From: Chalara sp. BL73
Taxonomy: Eukaryota > Ascomycota > Leotiomycetes > Helotiales
Direction of reading: 5' to 3'
NCBI GenBank assembly: GCA_918026815.1
Contig: CAKJVC010000117.1
Coordinates: forward strand, 103,010-167,009
Length of the DNA: 64,000 nt
The position numbers were made by a program, and so were the translations under genes. Within the stretch, counting starts at the first letter, position 1. The number at the start of each line of letters is the position of its first letter. The notes beneath the pieces are model-generated. The model did no database searches. It was not told the origin of the DNA and saw nothing but the letters and a program-made list of their open reading frames with translations. Below are positions 35,001-47,749 of the stretch, piece after piece.

Positions 35001-38000
35001 ATCGTTACAAAAAACGTTAAGTTCGACAAAAACTAATTTTACTTACTAAAAATCGAACAGCTGGAAAGCCAACTAGTTTCGATCGCTCGACAAATAGTAG
35101 AAATAATAAAAAAACAAAATATTTAAAACGTTAGATTAATAATCGAAAACTTAAGCGTACTTAGTAAAAATCCGAGCAAACAAGTAATAAAGCCAGAACT
35201 TTTGTAAAAAGTAAAAAATACTATTTTCGAGTCGAGTAGCTAAAACTCGAAAGTAAAACAAAACTAAACTTTTAAAAAAAAACGAACTTTTACAACAAAT
35301 AAACCATTTTTTAAACTTTTAACACTCGATTTAACTTCGAAACTTGAAAACACATTAAATCAAAGTTCGAAAAAAAGAATTGCTTATAAAAAAGCAAACA
35401 GTATAATATTCGACTTAACTTCGGAACTTGAAAATATACTAAGTTAAAGTTTAAAAAAAAGCGCTGCTCGAAAAAAGCTTAACAGTTCGTTACAGCCGAT
35501 AATAACTACAGAAAGCGCGCTAAATGTCAAAAGCTTTAAAGCGAATTAAAGTACTTTAAAAAAAAAAAATTTAAAATTCACAAAAAAAGTTCGGCACTTT
35601 CTGCAAGTTATTATTAAAAATAATTTTTGTTTACAAGCAACTTACTGTTTAGCGGAAACTCCCGACAATTTAGTTATAAGCTTTAATGCTTTAAACGTAT
35701 TACGAAATTTACTACAGCTAAAAAAAAAAAATTCGAACTTGCGTCGAAGTAAAAAAATTCGCAATCAAGTTTTAAACAAAGCGCAAAGCCTGAAAAGTAG
35801 TTAAGTGTTTGCAATACTAGCATTTAAGTACAATACAACGCTCGACTATATTTAGCAATAAAACTTATACTATTGTTTAGTACTAAAAAAAAACGAAACG
35901 ATAACTGTATATTCAGTATTCTACGCTGTTATAACAAAACAAGTAACGCTACTGTTAAAAAGTAAAAATTTCGACAAAAACTTTTATTTAGCAAATTTGC
36001 TACTACTTTCGAAGTATTAAAAAAAACTTCGCAGTTATTTACTTAAAATTCGATTCGAAACAAATGTACGCGCAAAGCTAACGAATTTAAAAAGCCGCGA
36101 ATACTAAAAAGTTATACTAGTAAAAAAAGCACAATATATACTGTTACTATTAAAATAAGTATTTATATACAAAACAAATGCAGTTTCAGTTTTTACTCGC
36201 TGCAAATCGCGGATTGTAATACGAAAAAATTTTCAAAAATCTAAATCGATTACTTTAATATACGTAGCAACGTTAGCTTTTCGCTCGTTTAAAATAATTA
36301 TAGCGATAACAGCGAACTTTGATTTTAAAATCAAGCAGTTCGATATAATCAACGCATTTATTAATACAAAACGAAACAAAAACGAAACACAAATTGCTTG
36401 CTAGCTTTTAAATAGTTTCAAAATACCGAAAATATACGTAAAATTAAATCGCGCGCTATACAGTTTTAAAAACTTTTCGGCATTATAGTTCGAAAAGTTT
36501 ACAGCTATTTTAAAAAAATTAAAACTCGTAGCAAGCAAAAAAAAGCTGTGTTTTTATATAAACGAAAAGCGAACGGTATTTTTTGTGTTTTTTGTAAACA
36601 ACTTTTTAGTAATTTACTACAAGTCAAATAAACTAAAAGCAAACAAAATAACAAGCTTGCTAAAAAAAAAATACAAACTAAAAAAAAAAAAAAAATGCAG
36701 CTTAGTTTTTAAGCATAAAAATTATACAATTAAAGTCAAAACGGAAACTTTAGCTATTTTATAACGCATATATTAAAAAAATCGCAACAAAGTTTAACAA
36801 AATGCCGACAAAATGTTTAAACACTTTTTTGCTACAACAAGTGCTCGTAAAAAACACTAAAACAGCTAGCAAACAAAGTGTAAAAAAATATCAAAAAAAA
36901 ATAAATAGTATTTTGTACACAACTATTATACTAAAAGCAAATACTGCTTACGCAACAGTTTAACTTTTTCGGTTTTTAACTAATTTAAGCCGACAGTACA
37001 TAAATGCAATTGACTAAACGCTTTTATATTTTTACAGAACAAAGTTCATAATTGTTATGTATAGCTACAATATTTGTTTTAAACAGCTAGTTATCGCAAC
37101 AAATGCATTATTTGCAAATAACTTGTTTACTAAAAAATCTTTTTATAAATACGTTATAAGTTTGTTTAATAGAATTGTTGCATAAAAAGCAAAAAAACAA
37201 AATACAGTAACAACTTTTTTTACAGAAACTAAACTGTTCGCTTTTTAAAATACAGCAAAAAAAACTATAGCTTTGCAAAAACTTTTTAAAGAAATTCAAC
37301 TAAAACTCGGTAAACTGTAAAATATATTTTATAATAATTAACAAACAATAAAGCTAGTAGTAAAAAAAAACAAGCGAATTTTTACTAAGCTGCATTACGT
37401 AAATATTTATAATATGTAGCTACGTTAAAAACATAGAAAAAGCGCTTTTACAGTAATATACTTGTTAACAGCTAATATACTTGCTAACGGACTTACAAAA
37501 AATTTTTTAAAATACAAGTTTAAGCATTTCTAAAAGTTGTTAAATTTGCAAAACGTTAAAAAAAGAATCGAACAAGTAAAGTAATATTCAACAAATTATA
37601 CAATACTTGTAGTTTTAATATTTCGTTTGTAAATTTTATTTGTAAACATAAATATTTTACTAAAAACTGCTTTTGTATACGCAAAGTAGTAAAAAATCTA
37701 TATATTTCTTTTGTACTATTATACAGCTAGAAACAACGCTTTATTGCAGAAATAACCGCGCAGCGCAAAAAAAATTTACGCTAAATTAAAAAAACACTTT
37801 AAAATATATAAATAACGTTTTTAAGCCGGTACGATTCGAAGCCGGTACGATTCGAAGTATAGCGAGCTTTTTAAAAATTCGCGAAATTATTTCGGAAAAT
37901 AAATATAATACAAAACTGCTTTTAACTGCGAAAACGGAACAAACTACTAAACTTTGCTTTACTTGGAAAAAAAGAACTGCGAAGTTTTTTTTTTACACCG

Positions 38001-39819
38001 AGATTAAAATTTAGTAAAAAGTAAAAAGTATTTAAAAAGCTTTCGCTATTACTACTCGAATTTTTATTTTTTATTATTTTCTTTAAAACTAACAGCTTAC
38101 GTATAACTGTTTTTATTTTTTTTATTTTAAACTGCTGACGCTAGTTTAAATACTTGTTCGTAAACTTACTGAACAATAAAGCTATTAAACAAAAAGCTAG
38201 TTTATATTTATATTTAGTAAAACAGCGAACATATCGTTCGGTATTTGCGTTAATTACATTTCGACAAATTCTATTACTTAATTTTGCTAGTATAAATCGA
38301 ATATATTTTATACAAGCGAGTTAACGCCGCGCACTACTTACGAGCTTAGTATATGTTCGCTTAAAAAAAAAAAATATAGTTCGTAAAACTTGTTTTTTAT
38401 AACCCGAAAACTTAAATTTAAACTTCGACTTAAATAAAAACTGCAAACAAGTTTAAAACTTAGCAGCAGCTTTTAATTAAATTGTGCGAAGCGATTTAAT
38501 AAAAAATTCGAACTTAACAAATAGTCGGCGAACAAATAGCAAATGTGTAAAAGTATCGCTAATTTGCTGCAGCTGATTAGTAAGTCTAAAACGATACTGC
38601 GAACGCGCTTCGAAATTACTAAAATAAACGTTGTTTAAATTAACTAATAAAAAACGTTTACTGCGATAAAAAAAAGTTGTAAAATTAAGTATTTCGAAAA
38701 AATCGCGTGTAACACGTTTAACTCGAAACTAAAAACGTTAGTTATACAGTTACTCAAAAAAAACTAAACGAAAATTGCGAAACAGTTGCTTATGTTTAAA
38801 AATATAAATTACTTGTAAAAAGTCGAATACTTAACTTGTAAAGTAGTGCTTTTTGCTACTTAACATTAAAGTAATGCAAAACATATTAAACATTAGCGTG
38901 CGTTTTTGCGACAAGTTCGAAAATAAATAAAAAGTTCGCGCATTTCGAACAAAAGTCTGAAAATTAAATAATGTTACTCGAAATATTAAAAAAAAAAGCT
39001 TAAAACTACAATTACTAAATATAGTGTATAATTAACAAACTAGTATAAAGCTGAATCTAACTCGATTATTAAAAGAAAAATGCTAGTACGAATGTTTTTG
39101 TGTAAAAAAACTACTAACGAAAAAAACAAAACTGTTTTAAAACGTATTGCTATTACGGCCGTTTATTTTACTAGTATGTAAAAAAAAAAAAAAGAATTAC
39201 TTCGGATTGTTAAAATAGCTTTTTTTATGTTTAAAGCTCGTTATACGAAATTGCTAAACAGTTTGCTAAACACGAACAGTTAGTAAACAAGCAAAACAAA
39301 AAAAATGTAAACGTACTGCTTTTTTTTTACGAGCTACTCGTCGAGCGTACTTTTTACTTTTTTAATATGCTTTTTTATACTTAGTTTTCTATTTTTTTTT
39401 AGTGTAAAAAAACATAATAATAATAAAGTAGTTCAATAGTAGAAAGCAATTAATAAAACTGTAATAATAGCTAAAATAATAGTAGTAATAATAATAATAG
39501 TAATAGTATTGTTGTTGCTAAAAAAAAAAAGTTAAAAACAGGAAATGCTAATTTATACTGTGTGATTTACTTAATCGAAAAAGTAGTAACTAAGTAAACA
39601 AAAGTTATTAAGTTACAGTTCGTTCGCTAAAAAGCTTAAAGTTTACAATATCGCGTTTAAGATTTTAAACTTCGAAATCAATTTTTTTCAAAACAATACT
39701 AACACGCTTTAACTATACAAAAGTAAACGCGTGCATTTTAAAGCAATACAAAAGTATTTTAGTATTTCTGCGAGCTGTTTTCTAATTAATAAAATTACAG
39801 CACGAAAAAATAAAAAGTG
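32007..39819 (+). pseudogene. Copia gag-pol remnant
   Basis: No open gene survives. Around 36270-37000 the plus strand still spells the Ty1/Copia reverse transcriptase: FKIKQFDIINAFINTKR, then IYVKLNRALYSF, then FFVFFVNNFLVIYYKS where the YVDD-type Asp residues appear as Asn. Earlier frames have a lysine-rich, gag- and integrase-like composition with no clear block. Catalytic Asp-to-Asn changes are GA-to-AA, the same transition type as in the LTRs. The order agrees with LTR-gag-int-RT-LTR. Confidence 0.75.
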
Positions 39820-40026
39820 TGTCACAGAACCGATCTATATTAAAAGTTATTGGCTGGATACGCGAGCATGCTAAAAGTGGATAAAAAGTTGATATTTAAA
39901 AAAACAGCTCAAGCTTAAATTACCTGTTTTTCAAGCGTGTATACATACAATAATATCACTTCGTTACTTTGGGATTGTCAACCATCAATTAGCTGTTCGC
40001 TGCACTACTGAGTACTCTCCGTGATA
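39820..40026 (+). repeat. 3' LTR of the Copia element
   Basis: Aligns without gaps to the 5' LTR. All 21 differences I counted are transitions. Confidence 0.9.
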
Positions 40027-40087
40027 GAAATAGTATAACTGTAAAGAACCCGTAAATATTCCGTAAGATAACTTTTAAAAGATATAT

Positions 40088-42830
40088 CTTTCTTGACTTT
40101 TTGTTACTTCGTCCGTAATTGCATTCTATAAATCCTTTCCGCTATTTACAGCATGTTTGTTCCTATTTGCTTTAAATTCAGATTTTACTTGTTTTTCGAC
40201 TTAGTTTTCAAGTTTTTCTTTATTATCCAGCTATATTGTAATCTTTTTAAGTGTTTAATTAGCTTTGCTAGCTATAATAATACTTTGAAGATTCCGGCGC
40301 TTTTTTAGCATAAGCCACAACTGTTCCCGTAAGATTTTAAGCTGTAAAGTTTTTCATTTCCGGGCTTTACGGTAGTTTGCGGGCCGTATATTTAAGTAGG
40401 CTTTTAGCTACGCTTTTTTTTCAGCTATATAACTTTGTATTAAAACTTCCGGGCGGTTTAGTGCTAGTTGTTTTAGTAATTTTACAACTATAAACTTAAG
40501 TTTTGGTTTTGGTTCTAGTTCCGGGTTTAATTCTAGTTCTAGCTTTAGTTTAAGTTTTGATTCCGGTTCCGGTAGTACTAGTCCGATTCTTTAATTATAT
40601 TGCTCGTAAAAGTTTTTTTGTAAGCTAAGTATATTTTCCGGAATCCGGAAAGTCGGTAATGAACTACTAAGTACTTCTACAGAAATTTAAAAGTCTGTAA
40701 CTAGTAAAAGCGCTAAAGCTGTAGCCGTATTCCGTAGTATAGCTTAAAACTATAAAGCTTCAATATTTTGTAGCATTTGGCTTTGTGTAGCAATTGAAGC
40801 TTAAAGCTTAATTAAGCAATTTCGGCTTATACGTGTATAGCTTTTGTTATAGCATACAAAACAAACTGAAAGCTGTTTTTCCGGTTGTAATTCTCCGACG
40901 AATAAAATACGGCCTGTATTTCGGTTTGTAATAGCGAAACGGCTTAGTCTTTTAACTCGTAAAAAGTCAAGAAGTAGCTGTAAAGTGTTTTTGCGGTCTT
41001 AATACTAGTAGTTATAGAAATCTGCAAAAGTAAAGCTAGTAGTATTTTTTTTTATGTCACAAATATATGTACAAAGTAATTTTATTGCTTGTGTAAAAGC
41101 TCTAGTACATAGTTTTAACGAACGATACACAGTTTCAATATAACGCTAAACAAGCCGAAGTGCATACTAAGTAATAATCCCAAAAACACTACGGTATAGC
41201 TTACAGTCGAAATTCAAAAGTACTAAGTCTCGTTTGCTAGCCGTAAAAAATTGTATATTTATAACTTGGTTAATAATTGCGCTTTCAATATTAAGCTAAG
41301 TCGATAATAAGTCGCTTTTTGATTTTTTGCTTTTAAAGTACTGTTTAATATATAAATAAGCACTTTTAGCTTTACGGACTAAATTTAATTAGTTTAAGTC
41401 CGTAAGTATTTATTTTTGCTCGAAACGTACTGTAATGTTGTTTAAGTTTCAAAATGCATATAACAGCTTGTTTAAGCTGTAACTAGCCGTTTTTTTTTAG
41501 CTATTTTTAACTACTTTTTACGAAAGTAACTAATACACTTTTGAACTTGTTCAGTTGAATATTTAGTTTGCAATTGTAGCTAATACTCTTTATATTAAGT
41601 TACTGTTTAAGCATAAATAACTTTTTGCTATAAAGCATTAAACTCCGGCCAATTGTTTTTTAGCAAACCTTTACAATAAACTAATACACGTTAATTTACA
41701 TACTAAATACAAAACATAGTCGAAGTGTTCGAAAAAACAAATTCGGAAGCATTTTTTACAGTATTATTACTATTTATAGCTATTACTTTCGGACTAATAC
41801 CGGTCCGTTGAAGTTGTTAAAATGCTTAAATATAATTAGAAACAAATTCGCCAGAAAAAAAACAAAAGTCAATTAAGAATATTTTGCCGGAGCTTGTAAT
41901 TTTTATTTAAAACTGCTAGTTAAGCTTTTGGAGTTAATATTAAATACAGTTTAACTCGTAAACTTACTAACTATATAAAAAAGCGGCATATTAAACTTGT
42001 TTGTTTTATATGTACTATTAGCTAAAACTACATTTTGGTTATTTTGTGCTAGTTGTATAAACTCCGAATATGCAATAAAAAAATACTCGATTCTGTTTTA
42101 GCCGGTAGTTTGTATTTGGAAATATATTTTTTTATCCGTAAAGTACTGAATAAGTGCGTCGTTTGCCGATAATTTATGTAGTTGCTTACGTTTGAAAAAA
42201 GCATTCAAGTTATAAATATTTTAAGTTTAAAAAGCAACAGAAGTACTTTGTCGAAAAAAAGCTACACAGTTTCGTGGTTTAATTCTTAAGTTTATTAGTA
42301 ACTTGTAAACTACTCGAAAAGTTACATACTAACAAAGTAAAACTGTTTTGCTTTATTAATATTTTCTTAAGCAAGTTAGCGGTGTACCGAATGTAAAAAT
42401 ATTACGTAGCTCGAAAAATAGTTGTAAGTATTGTATTAAGTTCTTTTTCGATGTCGAACTTTCTACTGTGAACTAAGTGTTTTTAAAACTATAACTAAAA
42501 ACTAACAACTTGTTTTACGAGTAATTGTTCGTTGTTTACAAGCCTGTAAAAAGCTTTGTAAATAGTAATCAGATGAAAGTTGACTACTACAGTCGCATTC
42601 GTAGAATATTTTCTTCCGCAAACTTTTATTAATTGTTTTTAATCGACCAACCCGAAAAGCAAAATAATAACTAGCTGCCCAAGTCTGTATTGATTAATAT
42701 AGCTTTTGTTGAGACTAATACGTAGCTTCTGGAGAAAGGGGCATTAAAGCAAGTGCTGCAATAAGAGGCGGCGGTGATAGTGATAGTGATACCAATAGCT
42801 ACTTTTAAGTTTTGTTGGTTTTTCTATTAA
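40088..42830 (-). pseudogene. MULE-3 transposase remnant
   Basis: Read on the minus strand, the translation follows the MULE-2 transposase: FAR1-like region near 42680-42560, the YKTNKFNMPL catalytic block near 42000, and the C-terminal AITDEV...QERYIF end near 40090. Stops occur throughout. It lacks both solo LTRs found in MULE-2, so the uninterrupted order of blocks confirms those insertions. Confidence 0.8.
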
Positions 42831-42859
42831 CCCTAGATTACCAAAGAACATTCAGAGAG

Positions 42860-43053
42860 TAAAACCACCAACCTTATCGAAATTATGGATGATCCTGCGA
42901 AATGGAGACTCGTTACTTCTCCTGGGTTTTCACTTTCTCTGAGCTCCTTCATTTCTACATTATAATTTTTTCAAGGTCGACTCTCTCACAAGCCGGTTAA
43001 AAATACCGCCTTTTATACCCATCTCTTGAATTTGTTATCAAATCTCATTCAAT
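42860..43053 (+). promoter_or_regulatory. Upstream region of the GH55 gene
   Basis: About 200 bp separate the remnant MULE-3 from the GH55 ATG. A TATAATTTTT stretch lies near 42961 and a CT-rich tract near 42970-42985, features common in fungal promoters. Assignment as promoter is by position only. Confidence 0.3.
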
Positions 43054-46000
43054 ATGCGGCTTAGAGCAAGGTTTCAAATAACTATTCATGTATTTCTGCT
43101 CACGATCCTCCCATTCCTGTTGACATATGCCAACGCGGCATACTCACATTTATGGCACCAATATCATGTCGGTCACTCTCATGGCCACATGCACTCAGTC
43201 AGCCGTTTAGAGAACAGAACTGTCGCAAATAATTCAACATCTACTCAAAGCGATGGCCCAGGTAAATCTTATAGCTGATTCTATAGCCTCCTAGCTGATT
43301 TGCAGTACAGTACTTGGAGATACCACCAATATCGATATTTCGTCATTTATCGACAATATAGTCCACAACTGGACACACACAAACCCCAAGTTCAACGCCT
43401 CTAAGACAGAATTATCTAAACTTCTTGAAGTTGCTAATACGATCAAAGAGACGCTGTTTAATCCAGTCGGAAAAAGACATTCTGAACCTCCTGTTACTTC
43501 AAAGCCATCGAAAAAAGAAGCACTCCATTTTCGCGGCCAAGTTTCTAACTCAACCTTGTTTAGTAACTCAACGCTAGAGCAAGCCCGTGAACTTGTCCGA
43601 ATAGCACAGAAAGAAGTCAATGCCCGCAATGTTGAGCGTCTCAATAATCCTCGGCTCAACATCTATTATGCCAACGATACAAGAAATTCTGTCAAACGCA
43701 AGCGCGCCGTGGAATCGGACCTCTTTCAAGTTAATACAACAATCGCTGCTGCTGCTGCATTAGTGGCCGAAGCGGATGCACAGATAGTTGGTGAAATACC
43801 TTCTGCGGCCCGTGAATATGCCATGGACCAGAAGAGGAAGCGTGGCTTAGAAAAGCGGGCTACAAGATTCTGGATGGAGGGGATTGAGCATACTGGTGGA
43901 TTTCTATACGGTGGTGACAACAGTTATAGGGTTTATCGTAATGTCAAAGACTACGGCGCAGCTGGAGATGGTAAAACAGATGACACTGCGGCCATTAATA
44001 GGGCCATGACCGACGGCAATCGATGTGGCGCAAATTGTGGCTCGTCAACAGTGAAAGGGGCCATTATCTATTTCCCTCCCGGCACATATCTAATCAGTTC
44101 AACAATCGAAGCATGCTATAATACCCAGATGGTTGGAGATGCTAATGATCTTCCAATTCTGTTGGCAGCTCCAAGTTTCGTCGGATTGGGTGTGGTATCT
44201 TCTGATAAATATATCGAAGGAGGAAACGGAGGGCAATGGTATATCAATCAAAGAAACTTTCTTCGTCAGATGCGCAACTTCATGATCGATCTGACGAGTG
44301 CCAATATGATCGATATTGCAGGATTGCATTGGCAAGTGGCTCAAGCAACAAGTCTACAAAATATCTGGTTCTTTCAGTCCACTGACGCAGACAAAAAACA
44401 TATGGGTATCTGTTCGTCCTCCTTCAATTTCTTCAGCTAAGAGTCTTCCTGACTTTGAAAACAGTTGCTGAGAATGGGAGTGGTGGTTTCATGTCCGATC
44501 TTGTTTTTCGGTGGCGCGTTGGGTATTCGCTGTAAGTTTCTATCGATGACATATCTCAATTTTTTGAAACTGAACAAACCTAGGCGGCAATCAACAATTC
44601 ACAACGAGAAATTTCTTATTTGTTGGCGTTCATACTGCTATTGACATGCTGTGGGATTGGGGATGGACGTGGAAATCTTTAACGATTATAGGGGCGGAAT
44701 ATGGCATCAAGGTGTCCGGCGACTACAATGGCGGATCGATTCTTGTGCTTGACTCTAGTATTATTAACACGGAAATTGGGATTTGGGTCAGTACTCCCCA
44801 AGGTACTGATCCACAGCAGCACTTTTCTATCAACATCGACAACTTGTCTCTGCAAAATACTGCCATCGCGGTTAGTGATACTGTTACTGGATCCTTGCTT
44901 GTGGGCGGCACAACTGTTATCACCTCCTGGACCCAAGGGAAAGTCTACGACGCCGAGAATCCTTTAGGGAAGTATAAAACTGGAGGTGCTCTATCTCCTA
45001 CTAAGCCGAAAATTGAGTCCCTCATGGGTGGGCCATTTGGAGGTTATTTTGAACGATCCAAGCCTCAGTATGAGAACCTCGACCCAAGCAACTTTCTTAG
45101 TGTAAAGATTGCAGCAAAGGGGGATGGAGTCAGTGATGATACTTTTGCATTGGATATTCTCGCGATGCTCGCAGCAGCAGTAGATATGCCTCTTTACATT
45201 CCCACAGGATCTTACATTGTAACTGATACCATTCATGTAAGCTTTTATCTTCTCAAGTACTTTGCAGTTCGCTGATCACTACAGTTCGGTCTAGGCACCA
45301 GAGTTGTGGGAGAGTGTTGGTCTCAAATCATTGCAAAAGGAGACGTGAGTGTGAATCCCGTGTCTCGAACTGGGCTAACAACAACAAGCGATTTTCAGAT
45401 ATTAATAATCCACATGTAATGGTACGAGTCGGGAACCCTGGAGATTCGGGAGTTGTTGAGATTCAGGACTTGATGTTTACTAACCAAGGCTCCACTGCTG
45501 GTGTTGTTTTAATGGAGTGGAATATCAAACAGTCCTCGCCAGGATCCGCCGCGATGTGGGGTTTGTATTCCAAATTGCACTTGGAGATCTGGTTAGACAC
45601 TGACACAGAAGTAGATAGCCATTTCCGCATTGGTGGTGCGGCTGGCTCCAAATTACAGGTGGCACAATGCCCTAAGCTTACTGGACGAGTGAACGGAAAC
45701 TGCATTGCAGGCAGTATGTTGCTTCATTTGACCCCTAGTTCTTCAGCCTATCTCGAAAATGTCTGGGCCTGGGTTGCAGATCATGATCTCGACAGTGGAC
45801 CAGCTCAGACTCAGATTGATATTTATGTTGCGCGTGGTAAGTTTTTTTTTTTCCCTTGCATGTGAGGTTACCATGCACTAACATATTTGGTACGGAAGGT
45901 ATTCTTGTGGAAAGCCAGACGGCAACATGGCTCTACGCGACAGCATCCGAACATTGTGTCTTGTATCAGTATCAGTTCTTTAATTCGGAATATATCTATA

Positions 46001-47749
46001 TGGGAATGGTTCGTTTTCTGTCTTCCTTATTTATTGAAGTTAACAAGCGTGCAAGATTCAAACTGAGAGTCCATACTATCTTCCGAGCCCCCAAGCGCCA
46101 GAACCTTTCACATCCACAGTCGGAAAGTTTCCTAGCGACCCTACCTTCAGTGACTGCTCATCCTCAAATTTGAATTGCAAAGCCGCATGGGGTCTTAGAC
46201 TTATTGGCTCCTCGAACATTCATATTCTTGGAGCCGGGTTGTACAATTGGTATCAAGACTATATTCAACCTTGTGTCCCTCTTCAAAGCTGCCAACAACG
46301 CGTTGTTGAAATCATCGGAAGTCAAGGGATCTTCTTCTATAATTTGTACACCATAGGAACTGCCGAGATGATAAACACACGTGGAGCAAGCCCTATCACG
46401 GCTAAAGCAAATACGAATCAAAACGTCCATCCATTTACGTCGACCATTAATGCCTGGTTGCTGTCAGCTGCTGGAGGTTCAGTAATTCTTTCCTCATTGA
46501 AAGCTATCACGTACCTGATATTCTCAATAGTTCTTCGGGTGATGATACCGACGGTTATGAGGATAAATCTCCATGTACTGGAATTTATACTACTATTGAT
46601 GGTATCGTAGCCGCACAAGGAAACATTCCACGTCATTGCATGGATAAGTACATTGCGAACGCACAGATCACGATTCTAGAAGGATCTCTTCAGAATTACA
46701 CAGAAGCCATAATTAATGGTTACGATAAGAAGTTCCAGATCTATGCAAACCACGTCAAAAGTCTGGTTCCTATTCAACTCAAAGCCTGGATGGCGAAATC
46801 ACAAGCATCAGGTTTCTGGTCGTGCACGACTACCGATACTGTCATTTGCTGTTCTGACTGCTCGTCCGGTTTGGGATGTTCGCCCAACTGCGACCCAGCA
46901 GTACCCTGCACCTCTGGTTTGCGAACCTGGAAGGTTGGTTGTCCAACGTATATCCCTGAAGTAGGGGACGGGAGCGTAGTACCCAAAATTGCATACACTC
47001 TTACTAACGAGGATGGTTTCTTTGAAGCCATTGCCAAGGAATACGGCATTGACAGATCTTGGATCCAATTCGGTGACTATTTAGCTTATATCCATCCCGG
47101 CTGTCAAGGAAGCCAAGACCCTATTGGATGTGCCGAAGCACAAAACAAGTACTGGAGCGGCTTTCCACTACCAGGCGCCATTGATGTCAAAGATCCCAAG
47201 GAATTGATCGCACCTACTTTCGACAACACTAATGCTCTTGTTGCTCAACTTTCCCGAGAGCTTAGGCTGACGGAGTGGGAATTTAGTGAGGCAACTATAG
47301 GAGACATCGTAGACGCTGGATCTATCCCAGCGCTTCTCACCCAGGCTGGCGTCAATAGCATGAATCAGGTGATCGAAGCAGCGGACGACATCCTCGAAGC
47401 CGAGCGTAAAAATACCATTTTCGCCTTTGTCATGGGTGTTCTTCTTTTGATTCCCGGCGTCGGTGGGGTCCTCGATGCAGCTCTATTGACTACCCTCCGC
47501 TCCGTCATTATGATGCTTGGTACGCTCACGGAGATCGCGTTGACGGTTTATGATATTGTGGAATCTCATGAAAATGCGCTATGGGCGCTTTTTGGGTTCT
47601 TGATGGGTGGTGCTAGGGGGTCGGGCAGAAGCTTAAATCAAGCGGCTAGCTCGAGGAGGGATTTGTCGAATGATGTGTTGGATGCGTTGAGTCCTATTAA
47701 AGCGGATTTGAATAAGATCCAGACCTGTAGGGCTTCATGTTATAGATGA
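43054..47749 (+). CDS. Secreted GH55 (beta-1,3-glucanase-like) protein with C-terminal extension; two apparent frameshifts
   Basis: Eight exons: 43054-43261, 43311-44405, 44465-44531, 44584-45236, 45285-45344, 45389-45836, 45899-46008, 46056-47749; GT-AG introns of 44-62 bp. Total 1445 codons. A signal peptide ends near residue 28. A pro-region follows with KRKR and LEKR processing-like sites. The first pectate_lyase_3 repeat has RNVKDYGAAGDGKTDDTAAI and the second has GDGVSDDTFAL, the two beta-helices of GH55 exo-1,3-glucanases. The region after about 46560 is different: a cysteine-rich stretch (CCSDCSSGLGCSPNC), then a hydrophobic FVMGVLLLIPGVGGVLDAA segment and the YDIVESHENALWALFGFL block. 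As I recall, that tail also ends some GH18 killer-toxin-like chitinases. Frame problems: one extra T in 44504-44508 and one missing base near 46471-46490. They compensate overall. Confidence 0.8.

Larger units (their letters stand above)
31800..40026 (+). mobile_element. Ty1/Copia retrotransposon, complete but mutated, TSD GAAAT
   Basis: Two 207-bp LTRs (31800-32006 and 39820-40026) start TGTCAC and end GTGATA, which is GTGACA with one C-to-T. The 5-bp repeat GAAAT at 31795-31799 and 40027-40031 flanks the element. A possible primer-binding site follows the 5' LTR at 32007. The 7.8-kb interior is AT-rich and full of stops. It is inserted in the 3' end of MULE-3. Confidence 0.92.
31281..42860 (-). 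mobile_element. MULE-3, mutated MULE-2 relative, split by a Copia insertion
   Basis: The minus strand of 31281-31794 matches the 3' terminal region of MULE-2 (GCAAACGGCGTAC, CTGCAGTAC, GGCCAGCTACAGG blocks). The minus strand of 40032-42860 matches the MULE-2 body from its 3' coding end back to the proline-rich N-terminus. The two parts are separated by the Copia element and its target duplication. No left TIR was found near 42860, only 200 bp upstream of the GH55 start codon, so the 5' end may be truncated. The element is heavily altered by transitions. Confidence 0.8.

Noticed and set aside
37108..37299. Short frames within the AT-rich Copia interior
   Set aside because: Phe/Lys-rich translations of A/T runs in a destroyed retrotransposon, opposite to its coding strand.
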